DNA from: Micromonospora haikouensis
GTDB taxonomy: Bacteria > Actinomycetota > Actinomycetes > Mycobacteriales > Micromonosporaceae
DNA length: 64,000 bases
Reading direction: 5' to 3'
Assembly: GCF_900091595.1 (NCBI RefSeq)
Contig: NZ_FMCW01000003.1
Location: 124,001 to 188,000 of the forward strand
Notes under the pieces: model-generated
Databases searched by the model: none
What the model saw: the letters and a program-made list of their open reading frames with translations, nothing else
What the model was told of the DNA's origin: nothing
In this document: positions 50,804-59,512 of the stretch, in pieces
How the letters are laid out: each line of letters starts with the position of its first letter
Numbering within the stretch: the first letter of the stretch is position 1
Position numbers and translations under genes: made by a program

Positions 50804-51193
50804 CGCTCCTCCTCGCTCACGAAGAATGCCCCTGCCGACACCCCACAAAGAGGAGAGGTGGCGTCAAGGTTTCGAATCAGAAGGATCACCCTTGGTCAAT
50901 TAATTCGAGGGCGTCAATATGCTAGGTGCAAACTCATTGCCAGGGCAAGGGCCTCCTCTGGCGCGACATGATCGACTCCCACTCGGCGGGAATTTGTAGC
51001 TTCCAAGCAGGATGGTTTACGCGGTATGCAGCGGAAGATGCTTTAGGTGTGATTGACCTCGGTGCCTTCGACCCGACGGATGCGGCAGCCGGTTCCGGCC
51101 GGACCGATTGGCCGGAACGCCCTCGTCGCCCCGGTCACGGGGCAACCCGCGCCACGCCGGATGACCTTGCACGGGGTGGCTACCGTGCAGGTC
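50804..51193. other. 390-bp AT-richer divergent intergenic region
   Basis: No gene recognised. Around 50880-51050 the DNA is clearly less GC-rich (TCAATTAATTCGAGG and similar), likely the promoter region of the secreted-protein gene or a remnant of transferred DNA. Confidence 0.4.
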
Positions 51194-51706
51194 GTGGCCA
51201 CCGGAACGCTCATCTTCCTGATCATCGGCGGGGCGGGCGTCGGCGTGCTGGCGCTGGCCCTGCTCGGCACCGAGCTGTTCCACTTCAGCCATCCCGGTGC
51301 CGACGGTCCGGTGTCCCTGGAGGCGGTCGCCGGGTTCGCCGGCGCGTTCGGCTTCGGCGCGGCGATCGTCAACGAGCTGCTCGGTGCGCGTACCCCCGGG
51401 ATGGTCGCGGCGGCCGTGGCCGGCGGCGCGGTGGCGGCGGTGCCCACCGCGTGGGTCGCGGCCCGGATGAGCCGGGCGGCCCGCACCATGCGCACCGACC
51501 CCACGCCCACCCGCCACCACCTCGTCGGCGCGCTCGGCCTGGTCGTGACCCCGATCCCCGTGGACGGCTACGGCGAGGTCAGGGTCCGCGTCGCCGGTCA
51601 GCCGGTCAAGCTCAACGCCCGCGCCGACCGGCCGATCGGGATGGGCGAGCAGATCTTCGTGGTCGAGGCCCTGAGCGAGACCAGCGTGCACGTCGAGACC
51701 TACTGA
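51194..51706 (+). CDS. NfeD-like membrane protein
   Basis: 170 residues. Transmembrane helices are at about 3-30 (TLIFLIIGGAGVGVLALALL), 45-65 and 70-90. An OB-fold-like C-terminal domain follows (LVGALGLVVTPIPVDGYGEVRVRVAGQPVKLNARADRPIGMGEQIFVVEAL), the hallmark of short NfeD proteins. It precedes a flotillin gene by 38 nt, the classic NfeD-flotillin operon for membrane microdomains. GTG at 51194 fits a leaderless TACCGT -10 (51181-51186); GTG at 51185 is an alternative. Confidence 0.82.
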   Translation: MATGTLIFLIIGGAGVGVLALALLGTELFHFSHPGADGPVSLEAVAGFAGAFGFGAAIVNELLGARTPGMVAAAVAGGAVAAVPTAWVAARMSRAARTMRTDPTPTRHHLVGALGLVVTPIPVDGYGEVRVRVAGQPVKLNARADRPIGMGEQIFVVEALSETSVHVETY

Positions 51707-51744
51707 CCCCACCGTCCCCTCCCCTGTCGCAGAGCGGAAGTCGT

Positions 51745-53253
51745 ATGCCCCTTCTCATCGCCATCGGCGGCGCGGTGCTCCTCGTCGTCGTCCTCATCAT
51801 GTTCGTGCTGTCCCGGATCAAGGTCGCCGGGCCCAACGAGGCGTTCATCGTCACCGGCCGCAAGGGCCGGACCACGCAGACCGCCGACGGCGGCCGGTCC
51901 ACCGACACGTCCGGCCAGAAGGTCGTCCTCGGCGCGTCGGTGTTCGTGCTGCCCGTGGTGCAGAAGCTCCAGTCGCTCGACCTGTCCAGCCGCCGCATCG
52001 ACGTCGGCATCAAGGGCGCCGTGAGCAAGCAGGGCATCCGGGCCGAGCTGCACGGCGTCGCCATCGTCAAGGTCGGCGGCACCGAGGACGCGATCCGCGC
52101 CGCTGCGCAGCGCTTCCTGCACCAGCAGGACGAGATCGACAACTTCACCCGCGAGGTGCTGGCCGGCGCGCTGCGGTCGATCGTCGGCCGGCTCACCGTC
52201 GAGGAGGTCATCCGGGACCGGGCGGCGTTCGCCAGCGCGGTGGCCGAGGAGGCCGAGCACTCGATGACCAACCAGGGGCTGGTGCTGGACACCTTCCAGC
52301 TCCAGGACATCGTGGCCGAGGGCTCGTACCTCCAGGACCTCGGGCGGCCGGAGGCGGCCCGCGTGCTCAAGGACGCGGCGATCGCCGAGGCCCGGGCCCG
52401 GCAGCAGGCCGAGCAGGAGCGGCTGCTCGCCGAGGAGGCCATCGCCGAGGCGAACCGGAACCTGTCGCTCAAGCAGGCCGCCATCCAGGCGGAGATCGAC
52501 GCGGCGAAGGCGAAGTCGGCGGCGGCCGGTCCGCTCGCCCAGGCCGAGCGGGACCAGGCGATCCTCTCGGAGCAGCAGAAGGTCGCCGAGCGCAACGCCG
52601 AGCTGAAGCAGCGCCAGCTCGACACCGAGGTGCGCAAGCCGGCCGACGCCGCCCGGTACAAGGTGGAGCAGGAGGCCGAGGCGGCCCGCAACGCGGCGGT
52701 GCTCAACGCCGACGCGCGGCGGCAGGCCACCATCGCCGCCGCCCAGGCCGAGGCCGAGCAGGCCCGGCTCACCGGTGAGGGCGAGCGGGCCCGCCGGGCC
52801 GCGCTGGCCGAGGCGAACGCCATCGAGGGCGCCAAGGAGGGCGAGGCCGAGCAGCGTCGGCGCTCCGCGATCGCCGAGGCCGTCGAGCGGGAGGGCCAGG
52901 CGGAGGCCGCGGCCATCCTCGCCAAGGGCCAGGCCGAGGCCGACGCGATGGCCCGCAAGGCCGAGGCGTTCGCCGCGTACGGGGAGGCCGCGGTGCTGGA
53001 CCTGCTGGTCCGGGTGCTGCCGCAGGTGGTCGAGGCTGCCAGCGCGCCCATCGGCGCGATCGACAAGCTGACCGTCATCTCCACCGACGGGGCGTCGACG
53101 CTGACGAAGTCGGTGGCGAGCAACGTGGCGCAGGGCCTCCAGCTCGGCACCGACCTGACGGGCATCGACCTGGCCGGCCTGCTCGCCAAGCTGGGCGCGG
53201 CGCGCAACGGCACCGAGGCGGCCACGGTGGACGGCACCGCCGTCGACCGCTGA
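51745..53253 (+). CDS. Flotillin-like protein (FloT/YuaG)
   Basis: 502 residues. An N-terminal membrane hairpin (LLIAIGGAVLLVVVLIMFVL) leads to the SPFH/PHB domain (about 30-200; PNEAFIVTGRKGR, GIKGAVSKQGIRAELHGVAIVKVGG). A long Ala/Glu/Arg/Gln coiled coil follows (about 205-420) with repeated AEA and EAE heptads, then a C-terminal part with SAPIGAIDKLTVIS. It forms lipid-raft-like assemblies together with NfeD. The ATG at 51745 is at the hydrophobic start. Confidence 0.93.
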   Translation: MPLLIAIGGAVLLVVVLIMFVLSRIKVAGPNEAFIVTGRKGRTTQTADGGRSTDTSGQKVVLGASVFVLPVVQKLQSLDLSSRRIDVGIKGAVSKQGIRAELHGVAIVKVGGTEDAIRAAAQRFLHQQDEIDNFTREVLAGALRSIVGRLTVEEVIRDRAAFASAVAEEAEHSMTNQGLVLDTFQLQDIVAEGSYLQDLGRPEAARVLKDAAIAEARARQQAEQERLLAEEAIAEANRNLSLKQAAIQAEIDAAKAKSAAAGPLAQAERDQAILSEQQKVAERNAELKQRQLDTEVRKPADAARYKVEQEAEAARNAAVLNADARRQATIAAAQAEAEQARLTGEGERARRAALAEANAIEGAKEGEAEQRRRSAIAEAVEREGQAEAAAILAKGQAEADAMARKAEAFAAYGEAAVLDLLVRVLPQVVEAASAPIGAIDKLTVISTDGASTLTKSVASNVAQGLQLGTDLTGIDLAGLLAKLGAARNGTEAATVDGTAVDR

Positions 53254-53265
53254 CCCTGATCAGCA

Positions 53266-53309
53266 ACACGAAGCCGGCCGGGCCCGTCGTGGCCCGGCCG
53301 GCTTCGTGT
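53266..53309. terminator. 19-bp hairpin, bidirectional terminator
   Basis: Perfect 19-bp arms (53266-53284 and 53291-53309) with a CGTCGT loop, between the convergent flotillin and subtilase genes. Confidence 0.85.
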
Positions 53310-53388
53310 GTACGGGGAAAGGCCGGCGCCCGCCGGACCACCCCGGGTGTGGGGCGGTGCCGACGGGCGCCGATGTGGTGCGGGTCGG

Positions 53389-55488
53389 TCAGGCGAGGCC
53401 GATGGTGAACTGCTCCCAGGCGCCGACCGAGGTGCTCTTGGCGATCAGCGGCTTGCTGCCGCCGCTGTCCGCCTTGACGATCTTGCCGTTCGCGTTCGCG
53501 TACAGGTGGACGGTGCCGTCCGGGTGGTGCCAGCCGACGTAGAACGCCTCCCAGTCGCTGATCGAACCGGCCTTCGCCAGCAGCGGCTGGGAGCCGCCGC
53601 TCTGCGCCGTCACGTACTTGTTGTTGACCAGGGCGCGGAAGGCGATCCAGCCGTAGCCGAGGTCGACCAGTTCGTACTTCTCCCAGGAGCCGACCGAGGT
53701 GCTGCGGGCCAGCAGCGGCTTGCTGCCGCCGCCGTCGGCCGCCACGAACTTGCCGTTGGCCTTGGCCTTCACGCTGACGATCGGGTTGGGTGCCTCGAGG
53801 TCGAACTTCTCCCAGGCGCCGATGCTGGCGCTCTTGGCGAGCAGCGGCTTGCTGCCCGCGCCGTCGGCGGCCACGTACTTGCCGTTGGCCTTCGCCTTGA
53901 GGCTGACGCTGCCGTCGGTGTTGTGGACGAGCTGGAACAGCTCCCAGGTGCTGACCGAGGTGCTCTTGGCGATCAGCGGCTTGCTGCCGCCGCCGTCGGC
54001 CGCGACGAACTTGCCGTTGGCCTTCGACTTGAGGGTGACCATGCCGCTGCCGGCGGGGTCGGGCCTGATGTCGAACTTCTCCCAACCGCCGAGCTGCCAG
54101 CTGCGGGCGATCAGCGGCTTGGCGCCGCCGCTCTCGGCCACGACGAGGGAGTCGTTGACCCGGGCCCGCAGGCCGACGTTGTCGCGGCTCACCGGGGTCG
54201 CGCCGACGTGCGCGAGCCGGTCGATGCTGCCCGCCGGGCCGAGCACCGCGCCGGAGACGCCGTTGGTGACGACGGCGTTGCGCACCTGCTGCGGCGTCCA
54301 GTTCGGGTTCTGGGCGAGCAGCTGGGCGGCGATGCCGGCCACGTGCGGCGCGGCCATCGACGTCCCGTTGATGGTCTCCGTCGCGGTGGTGCCGCCGATC
54401 CACGCCGAGGTGATGCCGACGCCGGGGGCGAACGTGTCCAGGCAGGTCCCGTAGTTGGAGAAGCCGGCCATCATGTCGACCCGGTCGGTGGCGCCGACGG
54501 TGATGGCGGCCGGCGCGCGGGCCGGCGAGTACGCGCAGGCGTCGTCGGCCTCGTTGCCGGCGGCGACGACGTAAGTGATGCCCTGGCCGATGGAGGTGGC
54601 GATCGCGTCGTCCAGCACCGGGTCCACGTCGCCGCCGAGGCTCATGTTCGCCACCGCGGGCTGCTGGGCGTTGTTGGTCACCCAGTCGATCCCGGCGACG
54701 ACCCCCTCGGTCGAGCCGTAGCCCTCGCAGTCGAGCACGCGGACCGCGACCAGGTCGACGTCCTTGGCGACGCCGTAGGTCGTGCCGCCCACGGTGCCCG
54801 CCACGTGCGTGCCGTGGCCGTTGCAGTCGGCGGCGTCGCCGCCGTCGACCGCGTCGAACCCGGAGCTGGCCCGGCCGCCGAAGTCCTGGTGGTTGATGTT
54901 GATGCCGCTGTCGATGATGTACGCGGTGACGCCGCTCGACGACGGGTACGTGTAGGACTTGGTCAGCGCCGGGGTGGTCTGGTCGATGCGGTCCAGGCCC
55001 CACGAGGGCGGGTTGGTCTGGGTGCCGCTCGCCGAGACCTTGCGCACCGGCTCGACGTACGCGACGTCCGGGTCGGCCGCCAGCCGCTTCGCCTCGGCGG
55101 GGGTGAGCTGCGCGGAGTAGCCGCGCAGGGCCCCGGTGAAGACCTTCCGCACCTTGCCGCCGTTGGCCTTGGTGAGCGCCTTGACGGTGCTGCGGGTGGT
55201 GCTCGCGGCGGCCTTGCCGTTCTTCAGCTTGACGATGTAGCGGCCCGGCACGACGCCCTTGGTCAGGCCGTCACGCGCCTGCGACCGCTTCGGCGCGGTC
55301 AGGTTCGGCCGCACCGGGTTGCCGGCGGCGTCCAGGCTGGACGCCTCGACGCCGGCCGGCTCCGGGCTGGCCTGGGGGGTCGGTTCGGCCATCGCCGCGC
55401 CGCCGGTGGTGGCGAGGGCGATGGAGGTCGCGGAGGCGAGGGCGAGCCCGGCCACCGCAGAGCGGCGCATTACGCCACGACGTGTCAA
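53389..55488 (-). CDS. Secreted subtilisin-like protease with six beta-trefoil-type repeats
   Basis: 699 residues. Signal peptide (RRSAVAGLALASATSIALA), then an inhibitor-I9 prodomain (about 85-160, GRYIVKLKNGKAA... to AADPDVAYVEP). The S8 domain has the triad AYIIDSG (D near 193), NGHGTHVAG (H near 225) and GTSMAAPHVAG (S near 377), plus paired cysteines. The C-terminus (about 437-699) has six 43-48-residue repeats (ANGKFVAADGGGSKPLIAKS-type), like fascin/trefoil lectin folds, probably for carbohydrate or wall binding. TTG at 55488 is chosen because GGGGAG lies 7 nt upstream; ATG at 55470 is too far from it. Confidence 0.9.
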   Translation of the reverse strand: MTRRGVMRRSAVAGLALASATSIALATTGGAAMAEPTPQASPEPAGVEASSLDAAGNPVRPNLTAPKRSQARDGLTKGVVPGRYIVKLKNGKAAASTTRSTVKALTKANGGKVRKVFTGALRGYSAQLTPAEAKRLAADPDVAYVEPVRKVSASGTQTNPPSWGLDRIDQTTPALTKSYTYPSSSGVTAYIIDSGININHQDFGGRASSGFDAVDGGDAADCNGHGTHVAGTVGGTTYGVAKDVDLVAVRVLDCEGYGSTEGVVAGIDWVTNNAQQPAVANMSLGGDVDPVLDDAIATSIGQGITYVVAAGNEADDACAYSPARAPAAITVGATDRVDMMAGFSNYGTCLDTFAPGVGITSAWIGGTTATETINGTSMAAPHVAGIAAQLLAQNPNWTPQQVRNAVVTNGVSGAVLGPAGSIDRLAHVGATPVSRDNVGLRARVNDSLVVAESGGAKPLIARSWQLGGWEKFDIRPDPAGSGMVTLKSKANGKFVAADGGGSKPLIAKSTSVSTWELFQLVHNTDGSVSLKAKANGKYVAADGAGSKPLLAKSASIGAWEKFDLEAPNPIVSVKAKANGKFVAADGGGSKPLLARSTSVGSWEKYELVDLGYGWIAFRALVNNKYVTAQSGGSQPLLAKAGSISDWEAFYVGWHHPDGTVHLYANANGKIVKADSGGSKPLIAKSTSVGAWEQFTIGLA
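53392..54178 (-). repeat. Six in-frame domain repeats in the subtilase gene
   Basis: Each unit contains N-x-x-(F/Y/I)V-x-A-x-x-GG-(S/A)-(K/Q)PL-(I/L)A-(K/R) then a W-E-x-(F/Y) end, with a period of about 43-48 codons; six units. Units 2-4 are most alike at DNA level. Confidence 0.85.
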
Positions 55489-55709
55489 AGAGATCTCCCC
55501 GTTGCAGCATCGGCCATCCACCTCGGACGGCCGAGAACAATGAATCAGGCCTCACACTGAAATGGACAGGAGGCCACGATGATGTTGCATCATCATGGAC
55601 GCTGGTCGAAGGGAATTACCTCAGCCGATCGGTCGATACGCTACCGTCGCGTCGTCAGTTTCCCGACAGGCCGCGCCGGTGGAGCCACAGCATCCGGTGA
55701 ACCCGGCGA

Positions 55710-57170
55710 TCAGCCGCCGACGCCCTCTTCGCGGGCCCAGCGCAGCAGCTCCGCCTCGGCCTCGTCGCGGTCCAGCGGGCCGCGCTCCAGGCGCAGCTCC
55801 TTGAGGTGCTTCCAGGCCCGACCCACGATCGGCCCGGGCGGCACGCCGAGCAGCTCCATGATGGCGTTGCCGTCGAGGTCGGGGCGGACCCGGGCGAGGT
55901 CCTCCTCGGCGGCGATCCGGGCGATCCGCTCCTCCAGGGCGTCGTAGTCGGCCGCGAGGGCCGCCGCCTTGCGCCGGTTGCGGGTGGTGCAGTCCGAACG
56001 GGTCAGCTTGTGCAGGCGGGCCAGCAGGTCACCGGCGTCGGTGACGTAGCGGCGGACCGCCGAGTCGGTCCACTCGCCCCGGCCGTACCCGTAGAAGCGC
56101 AGGTGCAGGCCGACCAGCTTGACCACCTGGGCGGTGACGTCCTTCGGGTATCGCATGGCCTTCATCCGGGCCTTGGTGAGCCGGGCGCCGACCACCTCGT
56201 GGTGGTGGAAGCTGACCCGGCTGTCCGGCCCGACGGCCTTGGTGGCCGGCTTGCCGACGTCGTGCATCAGCGCGGCCATCCGCAGGACGAAGTCGCACCC
56301 GTCGGTCTCGTACGACACGGCGTTGGCGACCACGGTGAGCGTGTGCTCGTAGACGTCCTTGTGCTGGGCGTGCTCGTCGATCTCCAGCTTCAGCCCGGTC
56401 AGCTCGGGCAGGAAGCGGTCGGCCAGGCCGGTGTCGACCAGCAGCCGCAGGCCGGTGATCGGGTCCGCGCCGCAGAGCAGCTTGGTGAACTCGTCGCGGA
56501 TCCGCTCGGCGGTGATCCGGTCGAGGTCGGCGGCCATGCTGGTCATCGCGGCCCGCACGTCGGGGTGCACCGCGAAGCGGAGCTGGGCGGCGAACCGGGC
56601 GGCCCGCAGCATCCGCAGCGGGTCGTCGCCGAAGGACTCGGCGGGGGTGCCGGGGGTGCGGATCACCCGGGCGGCGAGGTCGTCGAGGCCGCCGTGCGGG
56701 TCGGTGAACCGGTGCGCGGGCAGGCTCACCGCCATCGCGTTGATGGTGAAGTCGCGACGCCTGAGGTCCTCGGTGAGGCTGGTGCCGTACTCCACGACGG
56801 GGTTGCGGCTGACCTGGTCGTACGCCTCGGCGCGGAACGTGGTGATCTCCAGCCGCAGCCCGTCGCGTTGGCAGCCGATGGTGCCGAACTCCCGCCCGGT
56901 CTCCCAGATCGACTCGGCCCAGCCCTTGACGATCCGCAGGGTCTGGTCGGGGTGGGCGTCGGTGCAGAAGTCGAGGTCGTCGCCGAGGCGGCCGAGCAGG
57001 GCGTCGCGCACCGAACCGCCCACCAGGTGCAGTTCGTGGCCGGCGTCGGCGAAGCGGCGGCCCAGCTCGTCGGCGACCGGCGAGACGCGGAGCAGTTCGG
57101 CGACGGCGTTGCGCTGCGCGGCGGTGAGTTCGCGGCGGTCGGCGGCGTGGGGTGCGGAGGCTTCGGACAT
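55710..57170 (-). CDS. cca: CCA tRNA nucleotidyltransferase / poly(A) polymerase family
   Basis: 486 residues. The nucleotidyltransferase core has HLVGGSVRDALLGRLGDDLDFCTDA (GGxVRD, DxD), RRRDFTINAM and the ERxxxE-type helix ITAERIRDEFTKLL. The HD domain has LMHDVGKPATK and HHHEVVG. The HD fusion is the bacterial cca/pcnA layout. It adds CCA to tRNA 3' ends. ATG at 57170 is divergent from murJ, the conserved order near actinobacterial oriC. Confidence 0.93.
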   Translation of the reverse strand: MSEASAPHAADRRELTAAQRNAVAELLRVSPVADELGRRFADAGHELHLVGGSVRDALLGRLGDDLDFCTDAHPDQTLRIVKGWAESIWETGREFGTIGCQRDGLRLEITTFRAEAYDQVSRNPVVEYGTSLTEDLRRRDFTINAMAVSLPAHRFTDPHGGLDDLAARVIRTPGTPAESFGDDPLRMLRAARFAAQLRFAVHPDVRAAMTSMAADLDRITAERIRDEFTKLLCGADPITGLRLLVDTGLADRFLPELTGLKLEIDEHAQHKDVYEHTLTVVANAVSYETDGCDFVLRMAALMHDVGKPATKAVGPDSRVSFHHHEVVGARLTKARMKAMRYPKDVTAQVVKLVGLHLRFYGYGRGEWTDSAVRRYVTDAGDLLARLHKLTRSDCTTRNRRKAAALAADYDALEERIARIAAEEDLARVRPDLDGNAIMELLGVPPGPIVGRAWKHLKELRLERGPLDRDEAEAELLRWAREEGVGG

Positions 57171-57296
57171 GGGATCGCCAGCCTATCGGTCGGGTCGGGG
57201 GCCTGATCCGCCGGGCGCGGGTAACCAGCAGGTGTTGACTATGGTCATGGTGTGCGGGCCGGTGCCCGGCTCCGACGTACCCCTGGGAGGCTGGAG

Positions 57297-59042
57297 ATGA
57301 GCGGCGGTCTCTACCGCAGCGCGAACGCCGCGCAGGGCGGCGGCCGGCCCCCCGGCGACGACGCCACCTTCATCTCGGCGGAGCCGCTGAACCAGCCCGC
57401 GATCGAGTCGACCGCGCCGCCCCAGGAGCAGGTCGCCGAGGCCAGCGCCGCGACGAACAGCGCGGTGATGGCGATCGGCAGCCTGGTCAGCCGGGGCACG
57501 GGCTTCCTGCGCACGCTGGCGCTGACCGCCGCGCTGGGCGGGGCGCTGGTCGGCGACGCGTACACGACGGCGCAGATCCTGCCGGGGATGGTCTACGAGT
57601 TCCTGCTGGGCGGCATCCTCACCAGCGTCCTGATCCCGGTGCTGGTGCGCCGTCGCAAGGCCGACGCGGACCGGGGGCAGGCGTACACGCAGCGGTTGCT
57701 GACGCTCGCGGTGCTCACCCTGGCCGCCGCGGCGCTGCTGGCCGTCCTGGGCGCGGGGCTGCTGACCTCGCTGTACGCGAGCGACAAGTCCAGCGGCGAG
57801 TACCAGTCGCTGGTCACCGACCTGTCGTACCTGATGCTGCCGATGATCTTCTTCACCGGCCTCAGCGCGCTGATCAGCGCGGTGCTCAACACCCGGGGGC
57901 ACTTCGCCGCCCCGATGTGGGCGCCCATCCTGAACAACCTCGTGGTGATCGGCACCGTCGGCCTCTACATCGCCATCTTCGGCGCGGAGATCGTCGACCC
58001 GGAGCAGATGACCACCGGGCGGATCCTGCTGATCGGCGGCGGCACCCTGCTCGGGGTGGCGATCCAGGCGGCCGGGCTGCTGCCGGCCCTGCGCAAGGTG
58101 GGGTTCCGCTGGCGGCTGCGGTTCGACTTCCGGGCGCTGGGCCTGGGCGAGCTGGGCCGGCTCGGCGCGTGGATGTTCTGCTACGTGGCGGTCAGCCAGA
58201 TCGGCCTGATCGTCCTGTTCAACCTGCTCAACCGCGCCGGCCGGGAGAACGCCGCCGGCCCGCTGATCTACAACAACGTCTTCCTGCTGCTGATGATGGC
58301 GCACGGCATCATCGCCGTGTCGATCATCACGGCGCTGATGCCCCGGATGAGCGCCGCCGCCGCCGACGGCCGATACTCCGACCTCGCCGCCGACCTGTCC
58401 CGGGGCACCCGGACGGTCACGGCGGTGCTCGCCCCCATCGCGGTCTGCTACGCGGTGCTCGCCGGCCCGCTGTCGGTGACGCTGTTCCGCTACGGCGCGT
58501 TCAGCGACGAGAACGCCACCGCCACCTCGCTGGTGCTGCTGGTCGCGGCGCTGGCCCTGGTCCCGTTCGCGGTCAGCCAGTTGTTCACGTTCGCCTTCTA
58601 CGCGCTCCCGGACACCCGCACCCCGGCCCTGATCAACATTCCGGTGGTGGCGCTGCGGATCGGCGTGCAGATCGCGCTGTTCGCCGCCTTCTCCGCCACC
58701 TTCGCGGCGGCGGGGATGATGATCGGCAACGCGGTCTCCTACCTGGCCGCCGCAGTGTTCTCCGCGCTGCTGCTGCGGCCCCGGGTCGGCCGGATCGGGC
58801 TGGGCGGGATCCTGCGTACCCTCGGCAAGGTCCTGGTGGCCGCGCTCGGTGCCGCGCTGGCCGGCCTGCTGGTGGTGAACCTGCTGCCGGGCGGCGACAC
58901 GCTGAGTTGGCCGCAGGCCGTGTTCCGGCTGGTCGTCGGCGGCGCGGTCATCGCGGGGACGTACCTCGGGCTCGCCATGGTGCTGCGGATCGGCGAGATC
59001 ACCGAGGTGGTCGGGATGGTCCGCCGCCGCCTCGGCCGCTGA
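57297..59042 (+). CDS. murJ: Lipid II flippase MurJ (MviN)
   Basis: 581 residues. A 65-residue polar N-terminus is followed by 14-15 transmembrane helices of the MviN/MATE-like fold: SLVSRGTGFLRTLALTAALG, GDAYTTAQILPGMVYEFLLGGI, LNTRGHFAAPMWAPILNN and ISIITALMPRMS. It exports lipid II for peptidoglycan synthesis. Unlike M. tuberculosis MviN, the pseudokinase is not fused but is encoded by the next gene. ATG at 57297 has GGGAGG 6 nt upstream. Confidence 0.94.
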   Translation: MSGGLYRSANAAQGGGRPPGDDATFISAEPLNQPAIESTAPPQEQVAEASAATNSAVMAIGSLVSRGTGFLRTLALTAALGGALVGDAYTTAQILPGMVYEFLLGGILTSVLIPVLVRRRKADADRGQAYTQRLLTLAVLTLAAAALLAVLGAGLLTSLYASDKSSGEYQSLVTDLSYLMLPMIFFTGLSALISAVLNTRGHFAAPMWAPILNNLVVIGTVGLYIAIFGAEIVDPEQMTTGRILLIGGGTLLGVAIQAAGLLPALRKVGFRWRLRFDFRALGLGELGRLGAWMFCYVAVSQIGLIVLFNLLNRAGRENAAGPLIYNNVFLLLMMAHGIIAVSIITALMPRMSAAAADGRYSDLAADLSRGTRTVTAVLAPIAVCYAVLAGPLSVTLFRYGAFSDENATATSLVLLVAALALVPFAVSQLFTFAFYALPDTRTPALINIPVVALRIGVQIALFAAFSATFAAAGMMIGNAVSYLAAAVFSALLLRPRVGRIGLGGILRTLGKVLVAALGAALAGLLVVNLLPGGDTLSWPQAVFRLVVGGAVIAGTYLGLAMVLRIGEITEVVGMVRRRLGR

Positions 59043-59512
59043 CCGGGCCCGCTGGCCGCGTCGGGCCGGCTGGTCGCTTCGGGCCCTCCGCCCGGCAGAC
59101 ACGGAGCGTGATCGAGGATCACCAGGCTGGGGACAGCCCTGTGGATAACTCAGCGATTCGCCGCTCAGCAGCCATAAAGCCCTGTGGACAACCAGCCGTA
59201 AGGCTGAGCATGGCGGGCCGTTCGGCGGGGAATCCGTCGCCGTCGCCCGGACGCCACACCGGCGCGGCCCCTGCAACGACTACTTGCCGTCAACCTCTAG
59301 ATTGGCTAGTACATGTGCCAGCAACGCGGCCGACAACGGTCGTAACCGGACAGGCGCGGCCACTCCCGGCACCTCAGCCGGGTACGCCGGGAAGATGACA
59401 TGTCGGGGAGGCCGGCAACCCGGGTAAGGTCGCTCTCGACGGGTACGGCTGACCCCGGCGCTCCGCGTCGAGACCGTCGGTCGGTTCCTCAACAGGCAGA
59501 GCGGGAAGCCAG
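59043..59512. other. 470-bp intergenic region murJ-pseudokinase with DnaA boxes
   Basis: No gene. It contains two perfect DnaA-box matches (59140-59148 and 59183-59191) and, further right, a less GC-rich stretch near 59280-59330 that may be a promoter. Confidence 0.5.
59140..59191. promoter_or_regulatory. Pair of perfect DnaA boxes
   Basis: TGTGGATAA (59140-59148) is the complement of TTATCCACA. TGTGGACAA (59183-59191) is the complement of TTGTCCACA, the actinobacterial consensus. Same orientation, 43 nt apart. Confidence 0.65.

Noticed and set aside
50926..51744. Upstream extension of the flotillin reading frame
   Set aside because: The extension is Arg/Gly-rich and overlaps the NfeD gene; the flotillin ATG at 51745 begins directly with the membrane hairpin.
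55570..55600. GATGATG-TTG-CATCATC dyad upstream of the subtilase
   Set aside because: Short and AT-type only; could be an operator but nothing supports it beyond symmetry.
59151..59167. GCGATTCGCCGCTCA also seen at the HEN terminator near 26128
   Set aside because: A 15-base match without flanking similarity; probably chance, as one copy is a simple hairpin.
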